Positions 9,300-19,964 of a stretch of 64,000 nt of DNA are shown piece by piece; positions within the stretch are counted from its first letter, which is position 1; every line of letters begins with the position of its first letter. A program made the position numbers and the translations under genes. The stretch comes from Pseudomonadota bacterium (GTDB lineage: Bacteria; Myxococcota_A; UBA796; UBA9615). The notes beneath the pieces were generated by a model. The model searched no databases and was not told the origin of the DNA. It saw only the letters and a program-made list of their open reading frames with translations. The stretch spans positions 80,911-144,910 of the forward strand of contig JAAESI010000277.1 in NCBI GenBank assembly GCA_024229515.1. Reading direction: 5' to 3'.

Positions 9300-10237
9300 A
9301 GATCCTCGTCACCGGCGCGTCGGGCTTCCTCGGGGCCCACGTGATGGCCCGCCTGGCTCAGGACGATCACGAGGTCGTGGGCCTATGCCGGCGGCCGGGT
9401 TCGCGCGACAAGTGCGTGGCGGGCGACGTGCTGGACCCGTCGACCCTCGAGGGGCCGATGACCGGCTGCGACGCGGTGGTGCACGCCGCGGGCGGGGTCT
9501 CGCACCGGCCGGAGGACAGCGACTGGCTGCACGAGGTCCACGTCACGGGCACCGAGAACGTGCTCGCGGCAGCGAAGGCGGCCGGGGTCGAGCGGGTCGT
9601 GCACGTCAGCAGCTCGGGCACGGTGGCCGTCTCGGAGCGCGATCGCGTGCACGACGAGGACTCGCCGGAGCCGTTGGCGGTCATCAAGGGCTGGCCGTAC
9701 TACCGCGCCAAGCTGTTCGCGGAGCACGCCGCCCTCGCGCGCGGCGCGATCGTCGTCAACCCGAGCCTGCTGCTGGGACCCGGTGACACGGAGTTGAGCT
9801 CCACCGGCTCGGTCAAGCTGCTGTTGGACGGCCAGCTCCCGGCGGTTCCCGGCGGCGGCCTGTCGTTCGTCGACGTCCGCGACGTGGCCGACGCCATCGC
9901 CCTGGCGCTGGAGCACGGCACCCCCGGCGAGCGCTACCTGCTCGGCGCCGCGAACCTGACCCTGGCCGACTACTACGCCCGGCTCGCCCGCATCGCGGAG
10001 CTGCCGGCGCCCAAGATGACCATCCCGGCGGTCGGAGGGCGGCTCATGGGCTGGCTCCCCGTCGGCGTGAAGCAGGCGGTGGCGGACAAGTTCGGGGCCG
10101 ACACCTTCGAGCTCGAGATGGCGTCACACTACTGGTACCTGGACAACGCCAAAGCGCAGCGGGAGCTGCATTGGTCGCCCCGGGATCCGGGCGAGACGCT
10201 GGGCGACACGGTGCGGGACCTGCGCAGCCGGGACTAG
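9296..10237 (+). CDS. NAD(P)-dependent epimerase/reductase (extended SDR)
   Basis: 313 residues. The ATG overlaps the stop of the megaenzyme (ATGA). It has the Rossmann motif TGASGFLG at residues 6-13, HVSSSGTVAV in the Ser position and YYRAKLFAE as the YxxxK catalytic pair. It is closest in style to dihydroflavonol-4-reductase/3-beta-hydroxysteroid dehydrogenase-like SDRs. As the last gene of the lipid operon it probably reduces or oxidises a hydroxyl or keto group on the same lipid intermediate. The stop is followed by a 12-base palindrome (10238-10249) that separates it from the convergent sulfatase-family gene. Confidence 0.8.
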   Translation: MKILVTGASGFLGAHVMARLAQDDHEVVGLCRRPGSRDKCVAGDVLDPSTLEGPMTGCDAVVHAAGGVSHRPEDSDWLHEVHVTGTENVLAAAKAAGVERVVHVSSSGTVAVSERDRVHDEDSPEPLAVIKGWPYYRAKLFAEHAALARGAIVVNPSLLLGPGDTELSSTGSVKLLLDGQLPAVPGGGLSFVDVRDVADAIALALEHGTPGERYLLGAANLTLADYYARLARIAELPAPKMTIPAVGGRLMGWLPVGVKQAVADKFGADTFELEMASHYWYLDNAKAQRELHWSPRDPGETLGDTVRDLRSRD

Positions 10238-10249
10238 CCGGCGCCGGCG

Positions 10250-13036
10250 CTACTCGACGTAGCCGAGGGCCTTGAGCCCCTCCAGATCTTCCGCCGACGG
10301 TCCTGCCGAACCGGTGCCCGCGACGGTCCCGGCGAGCCGCCCGATCAGCACGGGGGGCCCCTCGCCCGCCAACAGCGCGTCGATCGCGACCGCCAGTTCC
10401 CCCGCCTCCAGCACCAACGGCTCGGCGACGGGCACCTCCCCGCGCCGGGCCGTAATCGTGCCCGTGCCGTCCATCGGCTCGACCACCGCGAGCACCGGGC
10501 CGGCGGTCACCGTCATCGACACCGTCGACCGATCACCCTCCGCCGCGCGGCTCACCGCGAACCCGGCTCGCGGGTAGGGAGCGCCCGTCTCGGTGGGCCA
10601 CGGGAAGTCGTGCGTGTCCGGCCACCAGCCGACGCCTCCGACCTGGTCGAAGTGCACGACGTGTTCGCCCTCGCGGGCCGCCATGAACCACGCCCCGTCG
10701 AACCCCGGCAGCGCCTTCCGGACCATCAGCCGGTGCAGCTCACGCGCCCGCTCGGGGTGCGCCTTGAGCGCGTTGGCGGTCTCCGTCTCGTCCTCGCCCT
10801 GGTCCACCAGCTGGTGCCGCGGCTGGTTCTGCAGCGCCCGCTTCTGGGGGCGGCCGACGTGGCGGTGACGGAGGAAGTACTTGAAGCCATGCTCCTCCAC
10901 GGTGCGCTGCCCCAGCCCGTACAGCACCCGCCCCCCGTGCAGCGGTTCGGGGTTCATCTGCGGCGCCAGCGCGGGCATGCCGCCGAGGGGGAGCCCCGCG
11001 AACTGGAGCACGGTGCCCGCCACCGCCGTCGCCGTCACCGGCGTGGGCACCCGCTCCCGCTGCGGCCAGCCGTCGCCCGCCGCGAGCAGGGGCACGTGCA
11101 ACAGCTCGCGGTACAGCGACTGCCCGTGCTCGTAGCGATCGTGCTCCCAGAACTCCTCGCCGTGGTCCGACGTCACCAGGAAGAGCAGCTCGTCCCCGCT
11201 GCCTGCCGCCGCGTCCCACAGCCGGCCGATCTGGAGGTCCGACCACGCCACCACCGCCTCGTGCAGGTCGATCGCCTGCTGCTTGTCCGCATCCCCCATG
11301 TCGAGCCGTTGGCGGACGATGTCGAGGTACTGGCCCGTCTCCATCCCGTCCTTCAGCACGCCGTCGTAGCCGCCGTCGACGAACTCCTTCTTGTGCTCGG
11401 CATCCGGCCGGTAGGGGCCGTGCGGATCCATCAAGTGCACGACCAGGAACCGGTCGGCGCCGGAGCCCCGCTCCAGCTCCGCAATCGCCTGGTCCACCCC
11501 CGCGGCGGCGGCGTGCTGGCGGCTTCGGGTGCCGTAGTCCACGTACCGGTCGAAGCCCTGATCCAGGGCGCTGTTCCGGGGCGCCAGGAACGGGTTGTTC
11601 ATCCACGCCCCCGTCTGCCAGCCGGCCTCCCGCAGCCGCTCCGCCACCGTCGCCGTCGACCGGGGCACGAGGCGCCGGTTCCAGTGATCGCGACCCGCCA
11701 TCTGCCCCGCACGGTGGCGGTCCGGATCCAGCCCCGTCAGGTACGAAGCGATCGACGGAAGGGTCCACGGAGCCGGCGCCCGAGCCTGCTCGAACACCAC
11801 GCCCGCGTCCGCGATCCGCTCCAGGTTGGGGGTCGTCGTGCGGGTCGCGTCCCAGGCCGAGGCGTGCGCGGCGCCGAGGGTGTCGACGATCACGAGGATT
11901 GCGAGCTTGCGGCGGGCCGGCGCACCTTCCAGCCGCGCCGTGGTCCAGACCGCCCGCGCCTCCGGGGATCGAGCGATGTCCCCCATCACGTCGCCGGTCG
12001 AGTCTCGCCCGGACGTCGCCAGTTCCAGCGTGACCGTCTGGCCCGCCCACCGGCTCAGATCGATCTCCTCGTCCCGCCAGTCCGGGCGCCACGACCCGCG
12101 GATCGAGTCCTTCAGCAGCTCGTGGGTCGTGCCGGAGGCGTCGGCGAGGCGGGCGGTGAAGCGGACCTTCTTGCGCGTCGCGGCGCCCTTCATCAGTCCG
12201 TAGCCGAGCGTCAGCCGGCCCCCCTCAGGCACGGTCAGCTTCGTCCGCAGGGTCGACGGCGCCGGGACGAGCACCCCCGTCCGCACCTCCTTGGCCTTGT
12301 CGTGAGCGGCCCCGCCGCCCCGGACCCGCCTCACGGCGGGGCTGGCTCCGGGCTCTGACCAGACCTCCATCGTCCGTCCCTCCCAGGCCGGCGAGCGCGT
12401 CGCCACGAGCCCGAGGTCGTCCACCGCCACGATCGCATCCGATCCCCGCGGGGCGTGGACCACGACCACCGCATGGGTCGCATCCGAGGGTGCGCGGAAG
12501 GAGCGGTCGACCCGGCGCCAGGCGACGGTGCCCTCGACCGGGCGCCAGCGGGCGGTCCGGGGCGTGTCCAGCTCCTTGCTGCCGTTGAGGAATCGAACTG
12601 ACACCCCCGCGGGCTTGCCATCGTTCTGCCCCGGGCAGCGCACCCCGGACGCGGTCTCCCGCCACGTCATCGTGTAGCGACGCTCGGCATCGACCGCGAT
12701 CGGCTCGCTCTCAAGCCACGCCTTGGCCCCCTTGGAGGGCAACTCGAGCACGCCGTCGGCGGGGGCCACGCCGTCGCCTCCCCGAACGCTCAGCACCCCG
12801 AGGGTGCCGTCGTCGAAGTCGACCCCGAACAGCACCTCCGGTTCGACCGTGGGCAGCTCGCTCAGCGACGCGGCTCCGCCCTCGCGATCGAAGCGGTCCA
12901 GGTGGTCGAAGAGGAAGCAGGGCGAGCGGTCGGGCGCGCAGCCGACGTCGGGCACCCCCTCGCTGACGACAGGCGCACCTCTGCCGCAGGCGGCGAGGAC
13001 GAGCAGGGCGGCGATGGCGGCCCGGCTCGGGCTCAT
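10250..13036 (-). CDS. Sulfatase/alkaline phosphatase-superfamily lipoprotein with Thr at the nucleophile position
   Basis: 928 residues from the ATG at 13036, which opens a lipoprotein signal (MSPSRAAIAALLVLAACGRG, lipobox LAAC). The first 440 residues are beta-rich and unassigned. The sulfatase-type hydrolase domain starts near residue 460 (LAILVIVDTLGAAHASAW), followed by TTTPNLERIADAG and PAPWTLPSIASYLTGLDP. In true sulfatases the nucleophile motif is C/S-x-P-S-R; here Thr occupies that place (T-L-P-S-I), as in phosphoethanolamine- or phosphoglycerol-transferases of the superfamily. Metal-site motifs DPHGPY and SDHGEEFWEH are present. The C-terminus ends in the family-typical LKALGYVE. 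It is likely a periplasmic or outer-surface phosphoryl transferase or hydrolase, and probably not an FGly sulfatase. Confidence 0.8.
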   Translation of the reverse strand: MSPSRAAIAALLVLAACGRGAPVVSEGVPDVGCAPDRSPCFLFDHLDRFDREGGAASLSELPTVEPEVLFGVDFDDGTLGVLSVRGGDGVAPADGVLELPSKGAKAWLESEPIAVDAERRYTMTWRETASGVRCPGQNDGKPAGVSVRFLNGSKELDTPRTARWRPVEGTVAWRRVDRSFRAPSDATHAVVVVHAPRGSDAIVAVDDLGLVATRSPAWEGRTMEVWSEPGASPAVRRVRGGGAAHDKAKEVRTGVLVPAPSTLRTKLTVPEGGRLTLGYGLMKGAATRKKVRFTARLADASGTTHELLKDSIRGSWRPDWRDEEIDLSRWAGQTVTLELATSGRDSTGDVMGDIARSPEARAVWTTARLEGAPARRKLAILVIVDTLGAAHASAWDATRTTTPNLERIADAGVVFEQARAPAPWTLPSIASYLTGLDPDRHRAGQMAGRDHWNRRLVPRSTATVAERLREAGWQTGAWMNNPFLAPRNSALDQGFDRYVDYGTRSRQHAAAAGVDQAIAELERGSGADRFLVVHLMDPHGPYRPDAEHKKEFVDGGYDGVLKDGMETGQYLDIVRQRLDMGDADKQQAIDLHEAVVAWSDLQIGRLWDAAAGSGDELLFLVTSDHGEEFWEHDRYEHGQSLYRELLHVPLLAAGDGWPQRERVPTPVTATAVAGTVLQFAGLPLGGMPALAPQMNPEPLHGGRVLYGLGQRTVEEHGFKYFLRHRHVGRPQKRALQNQPRHQLVDQGEDETETANALKAHPERARELHRLMVRKALPGFDGAWFMAAREGEHVVHFDQVGGVGWWPDTHDFPWPTETGAPYPRAGFAVSRAAEGDRSTVSMTVTAGPVLAVVEPMDGTGTITARRGEVPVAEPLVLEAGELAVAIDALLAGEGPPVLIGRLAGTVAGTGSAGPSAEDLEGLKALGYVE

Positions 13037-13065
13037 GGAGCGTCCTCGTTCAGTACGATGCGGCG

Positions 13066-15024
13066 GTGGAGGGCAGCAAGGGTACCGTGATCGGCCTCGC
13101 CGTCCTCGCCGTGGCGGGGATCGGCGCGCTGCTGACGACCCAGGGCACCCCCGGCGTGCCCCCGACCTCCGCAGGACTCGCGGCCGCCGCACTCTTCGTG
13201 CTCGCCGGCGCCGCCTGGCTGACCCGCCCCGACCCCGCCCGCACCGCCACGGCGCTGCTGCTCCTCGGCCTCGCCGCCGTCGGCGCCCAGGACGCATTCC
13301 GGGCCGGCATCGCCCACGGCCACGACGTCCCTTCTCACACCTGGGCCACCTACGCGACCTGGCGCGCCGCCCTGGACGGCGACCCGTTCCCCCGGTGGAC
13401 CCCGTACCTCGGCCTCGGCCAGCCGCTGATGCAGTTCTACGGTCCGATCCCGTGGCTCATGACGTGGCCCGCGCAGGCGCTGGGGGCGCCCCCGGTGGAG
13501 GCGCTCCGCAGCGGGATGGTGATCTCCGCGGCCGTCGCCGCCGCGTCGACGTACGCGGGCTGCCGGTGGCTCGGCCGCAGCCCCGCCGCCTCCCTGGTGG
13601 GGGCCGCCGCGCTCGTGTTGGGTCCCTACCGGCTGCTCGACCAGACCTACCGATTCGCCTACGCCGAGGCCTTCGCGATGGCGCTCCTTCCGGCGCTGCT
13701 GGCCGCCGCGGTGCTCGTCGCGCGGGGCGATCGGGCCGTCGGCCGACTGGCGCTGCTGGGCGGGCTCGTGGTGCTCACCCACCCCGTCACGGGACTGCTG
13801 CTGGTGCCCGTGAGCCTCGTTCCGCTGGCGGTCGCGTGGCGCACCTCCCCGGACCGCAAGGCGTCGGCGCGGGCCTTCGCCGTGGCGGTGGCGCTAGCGC
13901 TGGGAGCGACGGCGGTGTGGTGGGTCCCGATGGCGGTCGAACAGCCGCACACGACCCTGGACCAGACCGCCCGCATCGGCCGCTCGATGGGCGCCCGCGC
14001 GGCGTGGCCGGAGGAGCTGATCACCCGGCAGGCGTGGGAGCGGTACGACCTTCGACGCCGGCACCGCGACGACCGGGCGGCTCAGGGCGCGGCCGTGCCG
14101 ATGTACTTCGGGTGGGGGCTGGCCGGCCTCGTGATGCTCGGATTCGCCGCCTCCCGTCGCCGCAGCGGCGGAGCCGATTCGGAGGCTGCGGCCTGGGCGG
14201 GCGCCGCCGCGGTGGGGGCCGCCCTCGCGGTGCAGCCGACCGCCTATGCGCTCGACCTCGTCCCGATCTCGGGCCGGGTTCAGTTCGCGTGGCGCTTCCT
14301 CAGCCCCGCCACCGCCTGCGCCGCCCTCGCGGCCGCCAGCGCGGTCGACGGGTGGGCCCCCGCGGGACGAGAGCGAAGCGTGCTCGCCGCCGCCGCCCTC
14401 GCGCTGCTGACCTTCGACGCGGTCCCGTCCCTGGGCGCCCCGGGCCGGCTGCAGTCCCCGGATCCGTTTCTGGTGGAGGCAGAGCCCGACCGCTTCGTCC
14501 GCGTCGAGCGGATCGACCTGCCTCCCACCGACCCCGCCCTGAGGGCGGCCCGCAGCAAGGGACTCTTCCCCGAGTACGACAACGCCGAAGTGAGGGCCGG
14601 CTACAGCCGAGCCCGGATCTCCCGCACACAGAGCTCCGCGCTGGGGGTCCGCTGGCGCAAAACGCGGGATCTGGGGGAGCCCGCCTTCGCGACCCTGGAC
14701 GGGGCCCCGCTGGACGTCACCTTCGACCCACGCGGCGAGCGGATCGACGTCGGCCTCCCCAAGCACGCCGGGGGCCGGCTCGTGGCCACCGCCCAGTACT
14801 TCCCGGGCTGGCGGGCGCGCGTCGACGGGGGGGCCTGGTTCGACCCCGACAGCGATGACGGACTGCTCGCCCTCGATCTCGAGCCCACCGCCCGCGAGGT
14901 TCAGTTTCGCTACTCGACGTGGCGTCCGTGGGACCGCACCGCGGGCAGGGTGCTGACCCTGCTCACCCTCATCGTGGTGGGGATTCGAAGATCCCGGCCT
15001 GCGGCCCCGTCGGAACCCCAGTAG
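13066..15024 (+). CDS. Polytopic membrane protein, PTPS-related/YfhO-like type
   Basis: 652 residues from the GTG at 13066. About ten hydrophobic segments cover residues 5-460. The motif HGHDVPSHTW...DPFPRWTPYLGLGQPLMQFYGP (about 82-127) is typical of the 6-pyruvoyl-tetrahydropterin-synthase-related membrane family, which has a GT-C glycosyltransferase-like arrangement with an acidic first loop. The last 190 residues form a soluble, probably periplasmic, domain ending in one final helix and a basic tail. It could transfer a polyprenyl-linked sugar, but no substrate can be read from the sequence. Only 29 bases separate it from the divergent sulfatase-family gene, so the two promoters must overlap or lie inside the genes. 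Confidence 0.7.
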   Translation: MEGSKGTVIGLAVLAVAGIGALLTTQGTPGVPPTSAGLAAAALFVLAGAAWLTRPDPARTATALLLLGLAAVGAQDAFRAGIAHGHDVPSHTWATYATWRAALDGDPFPRWTPYLGLGQPLMQFYGPIPWLMTWPAQALGAPPVEALRSGMVISAAVAAASTYAGCRWLGRSPAASLVGAAALVLGPYRLLDQTYRFAYAEAFAMALLPALLAAAVLVARGDRAVGRLALLGGLVVLTHPVTGLLLVPVSLVPLAVAWRTSPDRKASARAFAVAVALALGATAVWWVPMAVEQPHTTLDQTARIGRSMGARAAWPEELITRQAWERYDLRRRHRDDRAAQGAAVPMYFGWGLAGLVMLGFAASRRRSGGADSEAAAWAGAAAVGAALAVQPTAYALDLVPISGRVQFAWRFLSPATACAALAAASAVDGWAPAGRERSVLAAAALALLTFDAVPSLGAPGRLQSPDPFLVEAEPDRFVRVERIDLPPTDPALRAARSKGLFPEYDNAEVRAGYSRARISRTQSSALGVRWRKTRDLGEPAFATLDGAPLDVTFDPRGERIDVGLPKHAGGRLVATAQYFPGWRARVDGGAWFDPDSDDGLLALDLEPTAREVQFRYSTWRPWDRTAGRVLTLLTLIVVGIRRSRPAAPSEPQ

Positions 15025-15054
15025 TCTCACCCTGCCCCCGCTGATGCCGCTGTA

Positions 15055-16283
15055 ATGAACGCTGTCTTCTACGCAATCGTCGCCCTCGCCTTCGGGTTCG
15101 CCATGCTCACTGGCTCGCCCGCCGAGGTCGGTCAGGCCGCCCTCGACGGCGCCAAGGGCTCAGTCACCCTCGCCATCGGACTCGTCGGCTACATCGCCCT
15201 GTTCCTGGGGCTGCTGAAGGTCGTCGAGGAAGCCGGGGGGCTGCGCTGGATGGCGCGCCTGATCCGGCCGATCCTCATCCGTCTCTTCCCCGACGTGCCC
15301 GAGGACCACCCCGCGATGGGCGCGATGGTGATGAACATCTCGGCCAACGCGCTGGGCCTCGGCAACGCCGCCACCCCCTTCGGCCTCAAGGCGATGAAGG
15401 AGCTCAACGAGCTCAACAAGGAGAAGGGCACCGCGACCAACGCGATGGTCCTGTTCCTGGCGATCAACACGTCCGGCCTGGCGCTGCTCCCGACCGGGAT
15501 GATCGGCCTGCGCGCCCACCACGGCAGCGCCGACCCCGCCGCGATCTTCCCCACCACGCTGATGGCCACGGCCTGCTCGACGTTCGTCGGCATCATGGTC
15601 GCCAAGTGGCTCAGCCGGCTCCCCATCTTCGCCGCCCCGGACGTGCAGTTGGAGGCGGACGCGGAACTCAAGGCCAAGACCGACCCCGGCGAGCTGAAGG
15701 ACCTGCTCCCGCTGGCCGCCTTCGGCGCGGTGCTGCTGAGCCTCGTGGTCGGCGTCTACCGGTACGGCGAAGCGGCCAGCGCCTGGATCCTCCCCAGCCT
15801 CGTCTTCGGGATGCTCACCGTCGGCATCGTGCGCGGCGTGAAGGTCTACGAGGTCTTCGTGCAAGGCGCCAAGGAAGGCTTCGACCTCGCGATCATGATC
15901 ATCCCCTACCTGGTGGCGATCCTGGCCGCGGTGGGCATGTTCCGCGCCTCCGGCGGCCTGGAGGCGCTGGTCCGCTGGCTCGCGCCGATCACCGACGCCA
16001 TCGGCATGCCCGGGGAGGTGCTCCCCCTGGCGTTGATCCGGCCGCTGTCCGGCTCGGGCGCGTTCGGGATCACGTCGGAGCTCGTGGAGACCCACGGCGC
16101 GGATGGGCTGATCGGGCAGCTGGCCACGACCATGAACGGCTCGACAGACACGACCTTCTACGTGCTCGCGGTCTACTTCGGCTCGGTCGGCGTCAGCCGC
16201 ATCCGCCACGCTGTGCCCGCGGGCCTCGCCGCTGACGTCACCGGCGCCCTCGCCGCCGTCGCCGCGGTGCACCTGCTCCTGGG

Positions 16284-16287
<4 letters not shown>
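15055..16287 (+). CDS. SpmA-SpmB-type nucleoside-recognition membrane fusion protein
   Basis: 410 residues with two Gate (nucleoside-recognition) domains in one chain. The N-terminal half has the SpmA-type motif MNISANALGLGNAATPFGLKAM (about 95-116). The C-terminal half has the SpmB-type GSGAFGITSE and MNGSTDTTFYV motifs. In Bacillus spmA and spmB are separate genes needed for spore-core dehydration; fused homologues occur widely in non-sporulating bacteria, where the function is unclear. About ten membrane segments are visible. The stop codon shares the palindrome CTAG (16284-16287) with the stop of the convergent kinase gene. Confidence 0.85.
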
Positions 16288-18005
<1,718 letters not shown>

Positions 18006-18017
18006 GAGGGGCTCAGA

Positions 18018-18284
18018 CTACTCCGAACTGTTGGACTTCTGCTTCTCCGCGGCCATGCGGGCCTCCACCAGCACCATCGGCACACCGACGGCCGCGGGCC
18101 AGCCGAGCACCACGAACATGCCCCACTCAGGGACCATACCGGTGGTCATGAGGAACGAGCCGGCCGCGATGCCGACCAGCCACAGGACGAACCCGGCCGT
18201 CGCGCAGCCGGGGCCGATGATCGCCTGAGAAGCCGGCGCCTTGCCGAGAACGTCCTCGGTGCGGGCTGGCTTGGAATCGCTCAT
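18018..18284 (-). CDS. Small two-helix membrane protein
   Basis: 88 residues with two hydrophobic segments (about 26-46 and 52-72) and a basic/polar C-terminus (EARMAAEKQKSNSSE). I do not recognise a family. Its ATG overlaps the stop of the upstream GT87-like gene (ATGA on the minus strand), and it ends 12 bases before the kinase gene, so translation is likely coupled. A plausible but unproven role is as a membrane partner of either neighbour. Confidence 0.65.
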   Translation of the reverse strand: MSDSKPARTEDVLGKAPASQAIIGPGCATAGFVLWLVGIAAGSFLMTTGMVPEWGMFVVLGWPAAVGVPMVLVEARMAAEKQKSNSSE

Positions 18285-19912
18285 GCGTCCCTACCCATCG
18301 GTCGATATCCGCCGAGCCTGATTGAAAAGAGTGCCATCCACCACGCTGCCCACAGCATGTTGCTGAAGACGTACTGGTGTCGAGGCTCCCCCCCAAATGG
18401 GGCCGCATAGACCGCCCAGATCAGGAAGATCATCCCGAAATCGAGGGCTCGCAGGGACAAAGGCCGACTCCCGCTGCGATCGGTCTCCGGAGGCGATCGC
18501 CCCATGCCCAGCAGGAGCAGAAGCACCAGCAGCGCCCCGTAGTAGCGGCTCGCGATGATCCCGGCGAAGAAGATCGCCGCCCCGATGAGCATGGCGTCGT
18601 GCTCGTCGCTGCGCAGCATCGCCGCGATCGCGAGGAGCAGGAACAGCGCCCGCGTCGCCTTGTACAGCCCCGCGTTCTCCTCCAGCCGGCTGGTGCGGAC
18701 CTTGCGGTCCTTGCGGGCCAGACCGGCCTGCCAGTCCAGCGTGAAGACCTGCTTGAGGCCGAAGCGCCGCGCGCCGCCCTCGTGCTCGGAGTTGTGTTCC
18801 GTGATGTTCGAGACCCAGTCCTGCCACGCACCGGTGCCGTACCGGGCGGTCGAACCGACCACCAGCAGCCCCGCCGTCAGCGCCGCGGCGCCCGCAAACC
18901 GGAGCAGGTGGGGCGGGATCGCGCGCTCGCGGAGCATGCGCGGCGCGAGGGCCACGACGGGGCCGATGATCAGCACGCCAGGGAAGACCCGCATGCAGGC
19001 GGCGTACGCGATCAACGCGCCTGACAGCCCGTGTTTGTCCAGCTTCCACGCCGCCGCCGCCGCCCACGCCGCCGCGAACCAGTCGAGGATCCAGATCTGC
19101 CCGTAGACCCGGTTCACGTTGCCGTAGAAGGCGAGGAACACCGCCAGGACGAGCAGGCTGCGGGTCGGGCCGTAGGCGCGGATGCTGAGCAGCAGGGCGC
19201 CCAGCAGCAGGAGCATGTCCAGGCCGATCAGGAGGGTCTGGGAGGCCGGCTTGTCGATCGCCAGGAGGTTGCACAGGGTGCCGCTGACGAGCACGTACGA
19301 CGGCGGCGGGTTGTAGCCGCGATCGCCGAGGATCTTCCTCCACCGCTTGCCCTTGGCCTGGCGCCCGAACCAGCGGATGTCGCGCTTGAACTCGGCCCAT
19401 CGGGCCTCGCTGAAGCTCTCCAGGGGAGCCTGGTCGCGCACCTCTTTGACCGGCACGAACTTGTAGGTGTGGAGGTCTCGGACCCGGACCACCTCGTTGA
19501 ACCGGTGGGGCCCCTCGCCTCCGTCCCAGTCGGCGATCACCGCCTGCTTGTACAGGTCGGTGTAGTGCAGCTCAGGGAAGTACTTGCCGCCCAGGTAGTA
19601 GTGGAAGGTGCCCCACTCGGCGACCTGGCGGTCGTCGCCCCAATGCCCCACCCGGCCGTTGGCCTGGATGATGAGGAGCTCCGCTGACAGCACCGCGAGA
19701 ATCACGACAAGGAGGACCCGCCAGCCCTCGGTTCGGGTCGCGCCGCTCCAGCCCACCAGCACGACTCCGGCCAGGGCGAGGCAGATCGACTCGCGCACGA
19801 AGCCGTCGCTGCCGAGCGGGCCGAGGTGCCGGCCCACCATCCCGGTGAGCACGACGGCGGCGATCACGAGGGCGCCGACAGCGAGGCGGCGCGCGAGGGT
19901 CCAGGCATCCAT
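18281..19912 (-). CDS. Polytopic membrane protein, GT87/DUF2029-like putative glycosyltransferase
   Basis: 543 residues with about eleven membrane segments. A large first loop (residues 90-205, GHWGDDRQVAEWGTFHYYLG...) holds acidic and aromatic residues, as in GT-C polyprenyl-phosphate-sugar transferases. Later features such as AYAACMRVFPGVLIIGP, QDWVSNITEHN and IIASRYYGALLVLLLL fit the GT87 (mannosyltransferase, DUF2029) pattern. It is the first gene of a run with the 88-residue membrane protein and the hybrid kinase. It diverges from the GMC oxidoreductase gene across 52 bases. The family call rests on topology and loop style only. Confidence 0.65.
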   Translation of the reverse strand: MDAWTLARRLAVGALVIAAVVLTGMVGRHLGPLGSDGFVRESICLALAGVVLVGWSGATRTEGWRVLLVVILAVLSAELLIIQANGRVGHWGDDRQVAEWGTFHYYLGGKYFPELHYTDLYKQAVIADWDGGEGPHRFNEVVRVRDLHTYKFVPVKEVRDQAPLESFSEARWAEFKRDIRWFGRQAKGKRWRKILGDRGYNPPPSYVLVSGTLCNLLAIDKPASQTLLIGLDMLLLLGALLLSIRAYGPTRSLLVLAVFLAFYGNVNRVYGQIWILDWFAAAWAAAAAWKLDKHGLSGALIAYAACMRVFPGVLIIGPVVALAPRMLRERAIPPHLLRFAGAAALTAGLLVVGSTARYGTGAWQDWVSNITEHNSEHEGGARRFGLKQVFTLDWQAGLARKDRKVRTSRLEENAGLYKATRALFLLLAIAAMLRSDEHDAMLIGAAIFFAGIIASRYYGALLVLLLLLGMGRSPPETDRSGSRPLSLRALDFGMIFLIWAVYAAPFGGEPRHQYVFSNMLWAAWWMALFSIRLGGYRPMGRDA

Positions 19913-19964
19913 GGCAGGCGCTTCCTACCACCTCGGTACCCCGTCGTGTAGCCTCGGCGGCCGG

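Noticed and set aside
10238..10249. Palindrome between convergent stops as a terminator
   Set aside because: It is a perfect 12-base G/C palindrome but too short, with no T-tract; kept only as a note in the SDR entry.
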